Below, in pieces: positions 1 to 7,367 of a stretch of 10,710 bases of DNA. A program made the translations under genes and the position numbers. The notes below the pieces were generated by a model, which ran no database searches, had not been told where the DNA came from, and saw only the letters and a list, made by a program, of their open reading frames with translations. Numbering within the stretch: the stretch's first letter is position 1; every line of letters starts with the position of its first letter. The stretch comes from an uncultured Sphingomonadaceae bacterium (lineage in GTDB: Bacteria; Pseudomonadota; Alphaproteobacteria; Sphingomonadales; Sphingomonadaceae). The stretch is from positions 1 through 10,710 of the forward strand of contig CALLWN010000148.1 in NCBI GenBank assembly GCA_938016505.1, in the 5' to 3' direction.

Positions 1-1
1 C

Positions 2-607
2 CGGGTCTATGTGATGCTCACCAACAACCGCGACCGGAAGGTGGCAGACGCCGCCAACCCGCGCCTTGCCAACGCCTTCGGCCAGATCCTCGAGCTCGTC
101 GCGCCCGGCGGCGACCATGCCGCCGACCGGTTCGGCTGGGAAATGCTGGTGCTGTGCGGGCCGAAGGACAGGCCCGAGGCCGGCGCGCGCTGGGGTGCAG
201 CAACCTCGGAGAATGGCTGGTTCGCCTCGCCGGACAATTGCGCCTTCGACGCCCACGGTCGGCTCTGGGTCGCAACCGACCAGGGCAGCGCGTGGCCGCT
301 TTCGGGCTCGGCCGATGGGCTCTGGGCGCTCGGCACCGAAGGCGCCGAGCGGGGGGTGGGGCGGATGTTCTTCCGCGTGCCGGTGGGCGCCGAGCTGTGC
401 GGCCCGCGCTTCGCCCGCGGCGGGCGCACGCTCTTCCTGGCTGTCCAGCACCCGGCCGCCGACGGCACGCGGGAATGGGCGCCGTTCGGCCGCGACTCGA
501 CCTTCCACGACCCTGCCACTCGCTGGCCCGATTTCGACCCTGCGCTGCCGCCCCGCTCGTCGGTGGTCGTCGTCGAGCGCGAGGATGGCGGCGTGATCGG
601 CGTCTAG
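2..607 (+). CDS. PhoX/DUF839 family phosphatase-like protein, C-terminal part (5' truncated by window)
   Basis: The reading frame is open from the first bases (R-V-Y-V-M-L-T-N-N), so the gene starts before the window and only about 200 C-terminal residues are visible. PhoX proteins are usually exported, calcium- and iron-dependent alkaline phosphatases or related beta-propellers, typically 500-700 residues long. Visible family signatures are the VYVMLTNN strand, the block SPDNCAFDAHGRLWVATDQG (PhoX proteins have a similar D-x-x-x-F-D-x-x-G-R-L-W-x-x-T-D), G-A-E-L-C-G-P-R-F, and R-T-L-F-L-A-V-Q-H-P near the end. The acidic residue in GAE resembles a metal ligand of characterised PhoX, but the N-terminal Tat signal and most of the site lie outside. 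The family is clear; phosphatase activity and substrate are not shown. The stop TAG (605-607) shares CTAG with the stop of the opposing gene. Confidence 0.85.
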   Translation, partial: RVYVMLTNNRDRKVADAANPRLANAFGQILELVAPGGDHAADRFGWEMLVLCGPKDRPEAGARWGAATSENGWFASPDNCAFDAHGRLWVATDQGSAWPLSGSADGLWALGTEGAERGVGRMFFRVPVGAELCGPRFARGGRTLFLAVQHPAADGTREWAPFGRDSTFHDPATRWPDFDPALPPRSSVVVVEREDGGVIGV

Positions 608-1803
608 CCTGGCGGCGCTGCGTCGCCAGCGCCAAGGCCGTAGCGCGCCGTGATCCGGCGGACATGAGGCGGGACCATGCGCCGCATCTTCGCCGGCGCC
701 TGCCGCTCGAGATGAAGGAGGGTCTCGATGGCCTTCATCTCGACCCGGGCGCGGGCGAACTCAAGGCCCTTCGGCGCGAAACGCGGCATCAGCCGGCCGA
801 CGATGGGGCGAAGCCATTTCGGCATGCGCCTCAGCGGCAGCCCGCCGGCAGCACGGCGCGTGTTGTCGAGAAAGGCCTTCACATGGGGCGTGCGGTCGCC
901 CCTCTCGCCAACGGGCGCAAGCAGCACCTCGTCGCCGAGGAGCGCCAGAAGCTCGGCGCCCCGATCATTGCGCACCAGGAGCCACTGCTCGCCCTCGCCG
1001 CCCATGTAGCCGACCGTGATGTCGGCGAGCGCGTTGGTGTAGTCGACACAGGTGCGGCAGGTGAGCGGAAAGAAATCGGCCGGAAGATCGGCGATCGGCA
1101 GCTGAAGGAATGGGATGAGCCTGCGCCCGCCATCTTCGAAGCGAAGCTCGACCATCATGTCGGCGCGGAACTCGAGGTATGTGACGGTCTCGGGCCGGGG
1201 CGCGAGAAGGGCGAGGAAGCGGTGGAAGCTTTCGGTCGTGGTGTTGTCGGAACAGGGCGTCCCGATGACGAAGATCGCCTCGAAGCCGAATTCGGCCTCG
1301 ATCTTCCTGAGCGCATGGACCTGGCAGGGAATGCCGATGACTGCGAGCCGGCGGAAGCCGCGGTCCCGTGCCGGTTCGAGCAGGGCGAGCAGCGGAGCAT
1401 AGCCCATGCGCATGCCGCGCGCCTGCGCCATGCCGGCGGGCTCGGTGATGAGCGCGGGCACGGGCTTCCAGCGGTCGGCCGGGTCGGGAACCATGGCGAG
1501 GACGGCATCGACCGCACCCGTCTCGAGCAGCCGCTCGGCAATGCGCGTGGTGATGCCCGTCCACTGCGCGCCCGGCAGCGGCGAACGAAGCCGCGCGCGG
1601 TGCATCGCCCTGACCGGCCCGAAGAAGAGCTCGTCGGTGCCCATGTCGCGGGCCCGACCGTGGACGGCGCGCTCCGCGACATCATAGTCGGGCTGGATGA
1701 ACTGGCAGGCTGTCGCACAGGCCCTGGTATTGGCGAGCCGCGAGACCCCGCAGTCGGTGCAGAGCGCACGGTGCGGCGCCGGCCGGAATGCCGGCGTCCA
1801 CAC
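604..1803 (-). CDS. BciB/FrhB-type flavo-iron-sulfur protein (Coenzyme F420 hydrogenase/dehydrogenase beta-subunit family)
   Basis: This 399-residue protein matches the family containing ferredoxin-dependent divinyl chlorophyllide reductase BciB, plant 7-hydroxymethyl chlorophyll a reductase and FrhB. Visible motifs are an N-terminal cysteine cluster (C15, C18, C29, C33), GAQWTGI (78-84), VIGIPCQ (155-161), GTPCSDN (181-187), LTCRTCVDY (C249, C252), LADITVGYMGG and QWLLVRND (273-280), then PKGLEFAR near the C terminus. The cysteines fit two 4Fe-4S clusters beside a flavin. As I remember them, cyanobacterial BciB and HCAR start with CxxCGLCD; here it is CTDCGVSR, lacking that third cysteine. 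Close homologues occur in alphaproteobacteria not known to be phototrophic, so chlorophyll reduction is not assured. The GTG start follows the upstream amidohydrolase stop by 19 bases. Its GAGGG lies only one base from the GTG, so translation may depend on coupling. No bacteriochlorophyll gene is visible nearby. Confidence 0.85.
   Translation of the reverse strand: MWTPAFRPAPHRALCTDCGVSRLANTRACATACQFIQPDYDVAERAVHGRARDMGTDELFFGPVRAMHRARLRSPLPGAQWTGITTRIAERLLETGAVDAVLAMVPDPADRWKPVPALITEPAGMAQARGMRMGYAPLLALLEPARDRGFRRLAVIGIPCQVHALRKIEAEFGFEAIFVIGTPCSDNTTTESFHRFLALLAPRPETVTYLEFRADMMVELRFEDGGRRLIPFLQLPIADLPADFFPLTCRTCVDYTNALADITVGYMGGEGEQWLLVRNDRGAELLALLGDEVLLAPVGERGDRTPHVKAFLDNTRRAAGGLPLRRMPKWLRPIVGRLMPRFAPKGLEFARARVEMKAIETLLHLERQAPAKMRRMVPPHVRRITARYGLGAGDAAPPG
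614..633 (+). terminator. GC hairpin just after the PhoX-like stop
   Basis: GGCGCTG (614-620) can pair perfectly with CAGCGCC (627-633) across a six-base loop, starting six bases after the PhoX-like stop. No T-run follows. The segment also encodes the C-terminal tail of the opposing BciB-like protein. It is a possible weak terminator or transcription brake for the plus strand. Confidence 0.3.
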
Positions 1804-1822
1804 GCCCTCGCTGTCGTCGCCC

Positions 1823-3562
1823 CTACTCAGCGGCGAGCGCCATGGGGCTTCGCTGCGGCCCGCGGATCACCTTGCCGGGCCGGGCTCCGGTGGGCTCGCC
1901 ATTGCGGAAGGTCACTGCCCCCGACTTGATGGTCGCCACATAGCCCTCGGCCTTCTGCAACAGCCGCTTGCCGCCGGCGGGCAGGTCGAAGGCGAGCCAG
2001 GGCCTGCCGAGCTTCAGCCGGTCGAAATCGATGATGTTGAGATCGGCAAGCATGCCCGGCGCGATCACGCCGCGATCGTCGAGGCCGTAGAGGCGGGCGG
2101 TGTCGCGGCACTGCCGGCGGATTGCGAGCTCGAGCGGGATTCGCCCTGCCTTGCGGTCGCGCACCCAGTGCTGGAGGAAGAAGGTGGTCGAGGCGGCATC
2201 GCAGATGGTGCCGCAATGGGCGCCACCGTCGGAGAGCGAGTTGACCGTGTCGGCGCGGCGAAGAACCGGCTCGAGGAAGTCGAGATTGCCGTCGGCATAG
2301 TTGAGGAGGGGAAGGTAGATGAAGCCATTGCCTTCGTCCTCCATGAGAAGGTCATAGGCGACTTCGGCGCCGGAGCGGCCCTGCGCCTCGGCCAGAGCGG
2401 CGAGACTTTCGGAGCGCGGCGGCTCGTAGTCGAAGCCTTCGGCCATGCGATACTGGAGGAACCAGCCCTGCGCCACGATCATCATGAGGCCGGCGACATC
2501 GCTTTCGGGAAAGACCGAATCCTCAGCGAGGAGGCGCGCGCGGAAGGCCGGCTCCTTCAGGCGGGCGCGCTTCGCCTCCCATGGCAGCGGCGCGATCTCG
2601 GCCCAGGCGGGCTTGAACAGGAAGGGGTGGACGGTGCCGCGCCAGTTCATGAGAATGCCGGTGGCGCGCAGCGCCACCTGCGCCACGATGTGGGCACCCT
2701 TCGCATTCTCGGCCTCCATTGCGGCGAGCTGCTCGGCAAGCGGCAACTCCTTGGCAGGGCTTTCGAGGGCTGCGAAGGTGATGGGAAGCCCCGTCTCGCG
2801 CGAGAGCTTCCCCATCCATTCGAACTCGTTCCATTCCGGCCTCAGGTCGGAAGCCATCTCGAACACGCCATGGCCCACCCGGCCCATCGCCCGGCCGATG
2901 CCGATGAGCTCCTCGGGGGTTGCCGTGGTGCCCGGCACCAGCTCGCCATCGACCGACTTGTGGAGGATGGTGCGCGAGGTGGAGAAGCCGAGCGCGCCAG
3001 CGCGAAGCCCCTCCTCGACGATCGCCGCCATCCGGGCTATGTCGGTCTCGGTGGGTGGTTCGTTCCGGGCGCCCCGCTCGCCCATCACATAGGCGCGCAC
3101 GGCGCCGTGGGGCACGTGCGTGCCCACATCGACCGTGCGCGGCAGCTTCTCCAGTGCGTCGAGATATTCGGGGAAGCTCTCCCAGTCCCAGGTCATGCCC
3201 TCGGCGAGCGCCGTGCCCGGAATATCCTCGACCCCTTCCATGAGGCCGATGAGCCACTGGTGCCGGTCAGGGTGGGCGGGGGCGAACCCCACCCCGCAAT
3301 TGCCCATGATGACGGTGGTGACGCCGTGCCACGCGGACGGCGACATCTCGGGATCCCAGGTGGCCTGGCCGTCATAGTGGGTGTGGATGTCGACAAAGCC
3401 GGGGGTCACGATTCGCCCCCTGGCGTCGATCTCGTCCCGGCCCTGGCCCAGATTCGGCCCGACTGCGACGATCCGGTCACCATCGATGGCGACATCGGCA
3501 ACGAACGCCGGACTGCCGCTTCCATCCACCACGGTGCCGCCGCGGATGACGAGATCATGCAT
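1823..3562 (-). CDS. N-acyl-D-amino-acid deacylase-like amidohydrolase (D-aminoacylase family)
   Basis: This 579-residue protein is of the amidohydrolase superfamily, D-aminoacylase/AMDHD3 branch, whose members hydrolyse N-acyl-D-amino acids or cyclic amides in the cytoplasm. The N-terminal beta domain opens with LVIRGGTVVDGSG. The barrel follows with GFVDIHTHYD (H60, H62), GVTTVIMGNCGVGFAP (C89, equivalent to the bridging cysteine of D-aminoacylases), GALGFSTSR (189-197), and SDGGAH (D445, catalytic aspartate position). The C-terminal beta domain has APGMLADLNIIDFD. Where classical D-aminoacylases carry a histidine ligand after the GLP-type strand, this protein reads GLPITFAALES (from 258), with no histidine there. 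It therefore belongs to a divergent subgroup whose substrate I cannot name. ATG at 3562 has AGGGAG eight bases upstream. It is the first gene of a two-gene unit with the BciB-like gene and is divergent from the methyltransferase. Confidence 0.88.
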   Translation of the reverse strand: MHDLVIRGGTVVDGSGSPAFVADVAIDGDRIVAVGPNLGQGRDEIDARGRIVTPGFVDIHTHYDGQATWDPEMSPSAWHGVTTVIMGNCGVGFAPAHPDRHQWLIGLMEGVEDIPGTALAEGMTWDWESFPEYLDALEKLPRTVDVGTHVPHGAVRAYVMGERGARNEPPTETDIARMAAIVEEGLRAGALGFSTSRTILHKSVDGELVPGTTATPEELIGIGRAMGRVGHGVFEMASDLRPEWNEFEWMGKLSRETGLPITFAALESPAKELPLAEQLAAMEAENAKGAHIVAQVALRATGILMNWRGTVHPFLFKPAWAEIAPLPWEAKRARLKEPAFRARLLAEDSVFPESDVAGLMMIVAQGWFLQYRMAEGFDYEPPRSESLAALAEAQGRSGAEVAYDLLMEDEGNGFIYLPLLNYADGNLDFLEPVLRRADTVNSLSDGGAHCGTICDAASTTFFLQHWVRDRKAGRIPLELAIRRQCRDTARLYGLDDRGVIAPGMLADLNIIDFDRLKLGRPWLAFDLPAGGKRLLQKAEGYVATIKSGAVTFRNGEPTGARPGKVIRGPQRSPMALAAE

Positions 3563-3642
3563 GACTTGCTCTCCCTTTCCCGATCGGCTTCACACTAGCA
3601 CAGCAGCGCGACCCACGCGCTCATGAAATGGAGAGCGGACGC
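3563..3642. promoter_or_regulatory. Divergent intergenic region between amidohydrolase and methyltransferase
   Basis: These 80 bases separate two start codons pointing away from each other, so promoters for both units should lie here or just inside the genes. On the minus strand a GCTAGTGT element (3599-3592) lies about 30 bases before the amidohydrolase ATG and resembles the Caulobacter-type -10 consensus GCTANAWC in its first part. I see no good -35 partner. No clear plus-strand promoter was found. Confidence 0.35.
3630..3635 (+). promoter_or_regulatory. Ribosome binding site deciding the methyltransferase start
   Basis: GGAGAG lies seven bases before the ATG at 3643. The upstream in-frame ATG at 3628 has no purine-rich site before it and overlaps this motif, so 3643 is preferred. 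Confidence 0.6.
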
Positions 3643-4473
3643 ATGGAAGGCGCGAACGCGGCCCAGGCCGAGTTCTGGAACGATGCGGGTGGCCGCGCCT
3701 GGGCAGGGGCGCACGCCGCGCTCGATCGCCAGATCCGCCCTCTTGGCGAGGCCGCGATGGCAGCGCTCGTGCCGCGGCCGGGCGAGCATATTCTCGACAT
3801 CGGCTGCGGCGCGGGTGCCACCAGCGTCGCGCTTGCCGAACGCGTCGGGCCGAGGGGGCGCGTGGTGGGCGTCGACATCTCCGGCCCGTTGCTCGCCATC
3901 GCCGAAGCGGCGGGTGCCGCCATTGCCAACCTGCGCTTCATCAGGGACGATGCCCAGACCCACGGCTTCGACCATGGCGCGTTCGATGCCGCCTTTTCCC
4001 GCTTCGGGGTCATGTTCTTCGCCGACGCGGTGGCCGCCTTCGCCAACATCCGGCAGGCACTGAAGCCGGGCGGGCGGCTCGCCTTCGTCTGCTGGCGGGC
4101 GATGCGCGAGAACGCGTGGATGCACGTGCCGCTGATGGCGGCGATGCCGCATCTGCCGCCGCTGCCGACGCCCGACCCCGACGCGCCGGGCCCGTTCGCC
4201 TTTGCCGATGCAGCGCGAGTCGAGGCGATCCTTGCCGAGGCAGGGTTTGCCGAGGTCTCGATCCGGGCCCATGACTGCGACATCGGCGGCAATGACCTGG
4301 CGACGACCATGGCGCTGATGCTGCGCGTCGGCCCGCTCGGAGCTGCGCTGCGCGAGGCGCCCGAACTCGCGCCGAAGGTCGAGGGTGCGGTTGCACAGGC
4401 GCTTGCGCCCCATGTCCGCAACGGAGAGGTGTGGATGCCCGGCGCGGTCTGGATCGTGACGGCGCGGCATTGA
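3643..4473 (+). CDS. Class I SAM-dependent methyltransferase
   Basis: A 276-residue Rossmann-fold methyltransferase. After an N-terminal helix region beginning MEGANAAQAEFWN come motif I ILDIGCGAGATS (50-61, SAM-binding glycine loop), VVGVDIS (74-80, acidic residue for the ribose), RDDAQT (101-106, near the adenine), FDAAFSRFGVMFF (motif IV region) and LKPGGRLAFVCWR (140-152). This is the UbiE/COQ5-like Methyltransf_11/25 type common in alphaproteobacteria; the methyl acceptor cannot be inferred. The C-terminal portion, after about residue 165, is a family-specific cap. An in-frame ATG five codons earlier (3628) is possible but has no ribosome site. It is first in a tight unit: the next gene begins 11 bases after the stop and its ribosome site overlaps this gene's TGA. 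Confidence 0.85.
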   Translation: MEGANAAQAEFWNDAGGRAWAGAHAALDRQIRPLGEAAMAALVPRPGEHILDIGCGAGATSVALAERVGPRGRVVGVDISGPLLAIAEAAGAAIANLRFIRDDAQTHGFDHGAFDAAFSRFGVMFFADAVAAFANIRQALKPGGRLAFVCWRAMRENAWMHVPLMAAMPHLPPLPTPDPDAPGPFAFADAARVEAILAEAGFAEVSIRAHDCDIGGNDLATTMALMLRVGPLGAALREAPELAPKVEGAVAQALAPHVRNGEVWMPGAVWIVTARH

Positions 4474-4484
4474 GGGAGGCAGGC

Positions 4485-5489
4485 ATGAAGGCGATCAGAC
4501 TGCGGCACCCGGCCGGGATCGACAGTCTCCGACTGGAGGAAATGACTGACCCGGACGCGCCGCGGCGCGGCGAGATCCGGGTTCGGATCCGTGCCTCGTC
4601 ATTGAACTACCATGATTATATCGTCGTGGTGGGCGGCATCCCGACGCCCGACGGGCGCATTCCGATGTCCGACGGGGCGGGTGAGGTGGTGGCCGTGGGC
4701 GAAGGGGTGACCGAGTTCGCAGTTGGCGACCACGTCGTCTCCACCTTCTTTCCCAACTGGCTCGACGGGCGCGCCATTCCGGGCGGCTTTGCCGGCGTCC
4801 CTGGCGACGGCGCCGACGGCTATGCCGTGGAAGAGGTTGTGGCGCCTGCCACCGCCTTCACCCGTGCGCCGGCCGGCTACAGCCATGCCGAGGCCGCGAC
4901 GCTGACCTGCGCCGGACTCACTGCCTGGCGGGCACTGGTGACGGAGGGCGGGATCAAGCCGGGCGACACGGTTCTGGTGCAGGGTACCGGCGGCGTTTCC
5001 ATCTTCGCGCTCCAGTTCGCCAAGGCCGCTGGTGCAACCGTCATCGCCACCTCCTCCTCCGACGCCAAGCTCGAGCGGCTGAGGGCGCTGGGGGCCGACC
5101 ATCTCATCAACTACAAGACCACCCCCGACTGGGGCCAGGCTGCGGCGAGGCTGACCGGCGGCGGGGTCGACCATGTGGTCGAGGTCGGCGGCGCCGGCAC
5201 GCTTCCCGAATCGATCGCAGCCGTGCGCATCGGCGGGCACATCTCGCTCATCGGCGTGCTTGCAGGCTATGCCGGGCCGGTGCCGACGGTACAGCTCATG
5301 GCCAAGCAGGTGCGCCTGATCGGAATCACCGTGGGGACGAGGCGCGAGCAACAGGACATGGTGAAGGCGGTGGAGGCGAACGGCATCAGGCCCGTCATCG
5401 ACCGCCATTTCCCGCTGGCCGAGCTTGGCGCCGCCTTCCGCCACCAGGAATCTGGCGCACACTTCGGCAAGATCGTGGTCGACATCTGA
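4485..5489 (+). CDS. Zinc-independent MDR family NAD(P)-dependent alcohol dehydrogenase/quinone oxidoreductase-like
   Basis: A 334-residue medium-chain dehydrogenase/reductase. The GroES-like N-terminal domain contains RIRASSLNYHDY (35-45), PMSDGAGEVVAVGEGV (60-75) and GDHVVSTF. The Rossmann domain carries VLVQGTGGVSIFALQFAK with the dinucleotide-binding GTGGVS at 167-172, then ALGADHLINY (201-210) and VDHVVEVGG. The cysteine that binds catalytic zinc in classical ADHs is replaced by the SLNYHD stretch, as in quinone oxidoreductases and related zinc-free reductases, so a reductase of an alkene, quinone or enone is more likely than an alcohol dehydrogenase. Exact substrate is unknown. ATG at 4485 has AGGGAGG five bases upstream; an open extension to 4431 overlaps the methyltransferase and is not used. 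Its TGA overlaps the next ATG by one base. Confidence 0.88.
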   Translation: MKAIRLRHPAGIDSLRLEEMTDPDAPRRGEIRVRIRASSLNYHDYIVVVGGIPTPDGRIPMSDGAGEVVAVGEGVTEFAVGDHVVSTFFPNWLDGRAIPGGFAGVPGDGADGYAVEEVVAPATAFTRAPAGYSHAEAATLTCAGLTAWRALVTEGGIKPGDTVLVQGTGGVSIFALQFAKAAGATVIATSSSDAKLERLRALGADHLINYKTTPDWGQAAARLTGGGVDHVVEVGGAGTLPESIAAVRIGGHISLIGVLAGYAGPVPTVQLMAKQVRLIGITVGTRREQQDMVKAVEANGIRPVIDRHFPLAELGAAFRHQESGAHFGKIVVDI

Positions 5490-6166
5490 TGCCGGACGCG
5501 CGGTCGCCGGCCCCGGCGCTGCTCCGCGTCGACATCGTCTCGGACGTGGTCTGCCCCTGGTGCCTGATCGGCTTCCGCCAGCTCGAGGCGGCGCTGGGGG
5601 ACCTCGGGGTGGAGGCGGATATCCGCTGGCACCCCTTCGAACTCAATCCCGGCATGGCGCCCGGGGGCGAGGAGGTCGCCGCCCATGTCCGGCGCAAATA
5701 TGGGGCGGGCGAGACGCAGATGGCCGCGAGCCGCGCGGCCATGGCGGAGATTGGCGCCGAAGTCGGCGTGCGGTTCACGCCCGGAGTGCCGGCGCGGATG
5801 TGGAACACCCGCGATGCCCACCGCCTGCTCCACTGGGCGCGCGCCAGCAGCCGCCAGACGGCGCTGAAGCTCGCGCTGTTCGACGCGCATTTTGGCCGCG
5901 GCGCCAACATCTCGGACCATGGCGTGCTGGCCGATGCGGCGGAAGCCGCGGGCCTCGACCGGGCGCAAGCTGCCGACGTGCTTGCCTCGGGCCGCTTCGG
6001 CGACGCCGTGGTGGCGCTCGAACAGCGGTTCGCCGAAATGGGCGTGACCGGCGTTCCCGCCTTCATCCTCGGCGAACGGGGCATGGCGATGGGCGCGCAG
6101 GGTGTCGCCTGGTTCCGCCGGGTGCTGCCCCGCTTCCTCGCCGGCGGTGCCCCGGCTGGGGCCTAG
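5489..6166 (+). CDS. DsbA family oxidoreductase (FrnE-like, thioredoxin fold)
   Basis: A 225-residue DsbA-like protein without a signal peptide, so probably cytoplasmic. The active site CPWC lies at C22-C25 within DIVSDVVCPWCLIG, followed by WHPFELNP (47-54), characteristic of the FrnE/2-hydroxychromene-2-carboxylate isomerase-like branch. A helical insertion runs roughly 60-170. The cis-proline loop is VTGVPAFIL (P190). Both cysteines are present, so redox or disulfide isomerase chemistry is possible; glutathione-linked isomerase activity is an alternative. Its ATG overlaps the MDR gene's TGA (TGATG, one shared base) and has no strong ribosome site, indicating translational coupling. It is the last gene of the methyltransferase-MDR-DsbA unit. 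Its TAG stop (6164-6166) lies on a CTAG shared with the opposing enoyl-CoA hydratase gene. Confidence 0.88.
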   Translation: MPDARSPAPALLRVDIVSDVVCPWCLIGFRQLEAALGDLGVEADIRWHPFELNPGMAPGGEEVAAHVRRKYGAGETQMAASRAAMAEIGAEVGVRFTPGVPARMWNTRDAHRLLHWARASSRQTALKLALFDAHFGRGANISDHGVLADAAEAAGLDRAQAADVLASGRFGDAVVALEQRFAEMGVTGVPAFILGERGMAMGAQGVAWFRRVLPRFLAGGAPAGA

Positions 6167-6957
6167 CGCCCCTTCCAGACCGGGGCGCGCTTCTCGAGGA
6201 AGGCGACCGGGCCTTCCCTTGCATCCTCCGAACTGAACACCAGCGCCGAGACCTTGCGGCTGATGGGCCAGAGCTCGGACTCCGGCAGCTCGTAGGCCAT
6301 GCGCGCGACCTTCAGGCTCTCGCGCACCGAGAGCGGCGCGTTGACGGCGATGGCTTTCGCAAGCGCCACGCATTCGGCCGGCACGTCGGACGCGGGCACC
6401 ATCCGGTTCACGAACCCGAGCGCGTAGGCGCGGGGTGCATCGATCGGGTCGCCGGTCGCAATCAGCTCGAAGGCGATCGCGGCGGGGAGCTTGCGCGGCA
6501 GGCGGAACACGCCGCCGGCGCCGGCATAGAGGCCGCGCTTCACCTCGGGGAGGCCGAAACGGGCGGTGTCGGACGCGACGATCATGTCGCAGGCGAGCGC
6601 GATCTCGCAGCCGCCGGCAAGCCCGGCACCGACCACGCCCGCGATCCAGGGCTTCTCGCGCGGATGCTGGGTGAAGCCGGCAAAGCCGCCGTCGGCGGTT
6701 GCGAGCAGGTGGCCGCGGCCCCTGGAGATCTCGGACAGATCGGCGCCTGCGCAGAAGAAATCCGGCGACGACGAGGTCAGGATGACGGCGCGGATGGCCT
6801 CGTCACGCTCGGTTTCCTTGACGATCCAGTCCATCGCCTGCGCCACGTCGCCATTGACGGCATTGCGCTTGTCGGGCCGGTTCAGGCGGACGAGGCCGAT
6901 GTGGCCCTCGATCACCTCGTAAAGGACTTCGCGGCCGACGGACTCCGGTTTCGTCAA
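6163..6957 (-). CDS. Enoyl-CoA hydratase/isomerase family protein (crotonase)
   Basis: A 264-residue crotonase. VRLNRPDKRNAV (23-34) is the CoA-binding start; FFCAGADLSE (67-76) and GAGLAGGCEIALACD (110-124) form the two halves of the oxyanion hole; FGLPEVKRGLYAGAGGVFRLP (134-154) follows. Glutamates at 118 and 138 match the two catalytic glutamates of enoyl-CoA hydratase, so hydratase activity is plausible. The C terminus KRAPVWKGR is typical of the family. The start is a TTG (6957-6955) inside a TTGA overlap with the upstream stop; GGGAGAA lies five bases before it. No ATG occurs before the first beta strand, and the later in-frame GTG would remove conserved structure. It is last in a unit with the SnoaL-like and carotenoid oxygenase genes, suggesting CoA-linked processing of a cleaved product. 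Confidence 0.92.
   Translation of the reverse strand: MTKPESVGREVLYEVIEGHIGLVRLNRPDKRNAVNGDVAQAMDWIVKETERDEAIRAVILTSSSPDFFCAGADLSEISRGRGHLLATADGGFAGFTQHPREKPWIAGVVGAGLAGGCEIALACDMIVASDTARFGLPEVKRGLYAGAGGVFRLPRKLPAAIAFELIATGDPIDAPRAYALGFVNRMVPASDVPAECVALAKAIAVNAPLSVRESLKVARMAYELPESELWPISRKVSALVFSSEDAREGPVAFLEKRAPVWKGR
6166..6188 (+). terminator. GC hairpin immediately after the DsbA-family stop
   Basis: GCGCCCC (6166-6172) can pair with GGGGCGC (6182-6188) across a nine-base loop. There is no T-run after it, and the bases also encode the conserved RAPVWKGR end of the opposing crotonase, so pairing may be incidental. It is at best a weak intrinsic terminator for the plus-strand unit. Confidence 0.25.
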
Positions 6958-7367
6958 TGCTGTTCTCCCAGTTTCTTGGCGAGCGCGGCCATCGCGCCCG
7001 TGTCCCAGTAGAAGGGCTTGATCACCGCGACCTTGCCATCGCGGAACTCGTTCACCTCGACGATCTCGTGGCTGATCTCGCCTTCGGGCGCTGCGATCAC
7101 CATGCGGAAGAAGACGACGACGCGCCCGGCGCCTGCGGCCATGCCGAGCCGGTCCACCCGCGTGCCCGGCCAGTAGCCATGGACGATTGCCGAGAGGCGC
7201 CGCAGCGCGTCGCGACCGCGGTAGATGCCGGCATAGGGCATGGTCGCGGCCTCGTGGATCTCGAGCGCATCATGGAGTTCGCGCTCGGCCGCCTCCCAGT
7301 CCCCCCGGCCGGCGGCCTCGTAGAGACGGGTGGCGACTGCAAGGTTGGCCGCATCGTCCCCGGTCAT
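6954..7367 (-). CDS. SnoaL/NTF2-like domain protein
   Basis: A 137-residue protein with the NTF2-like cone fold pattern: an N-terminal helix AANLAVATRLYEAAGRGDWEAA, a segment LEIHEAATMPYAGIYRGRDAL typical of SnoaL-like proteins, then beta strands RVVVFFRMVIAA and ISHEIVEVNEFRDGKVAVIKPFYWD. Members include ketosteroid isomerase-like enzymes, polyketide cyclases and limonene epoxide hydrolases. The acidic residues in the pocket region (for example E and D around HEIVEVNEFRDG) are suggestive, but no activity can be assigned. Its ATG (7367-7365) forms an ATGA four-base overlap with the carotenoid oxygenase stop. Its TGA overlaps the TTG of the crotonase gene, so all three genes are translationally coupled. 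An open extension upstream to 7565 lies inside the oxygenase gene and is rejected. Confidence 0.82.
   Translation of the reverse strand: MTGDDAANLAVATRLYEAAGRGDWEAAERELHDALEIHEAATMPYAGIYRGRDALRRLSAIVHGYWPGTRVDRLGMAAGAGRVVVFFRMVIAAPEGEISHEIVEVNEFRDGKVAVIKPFYWDTGAMAALAKKLGEQH
6963..6969 (-). promoter_or_regulatory. Ribosome binding site deciding the TTG start of the crotonase
   Basis: GGGAGAA on the minus strand lies five bases before the TTG, inside the end of the SnoaL-like gene. Together with the TTGA stop-start overlap it supports a TTG initiation codon. Confidence 0.6.

Noticed and set aside
154..1929. Plus-strand open frame (about 590 codons) spanning the PhoX-like end and the antisense of the BciB-like gene
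   Set aside because: It overlaps two recognised genes in the wrong frame or strand, and its composition is arginine- and alanine-rich as expected of a shadow.
1697..3598. Plus-strand open frame (about 630 codons) opposite the amidohydrolase
   Set aside because: Antisense shadow of a well-supported amidohydrolase; no recognisable domain or ribosome site.
4431..4484. Upstream extension of the MDR gene
   Set aside because: It overlaps the methyltransferase end; the ATG at 4485 has an excellent ribosome site and starts at the usual MDR N terminus.
5425..7011. Plus-strand open frame over the DsbA-like gene and antisense of the crotonase
   Set aside because: Both underlying genes have strong motifs; this frame has none.
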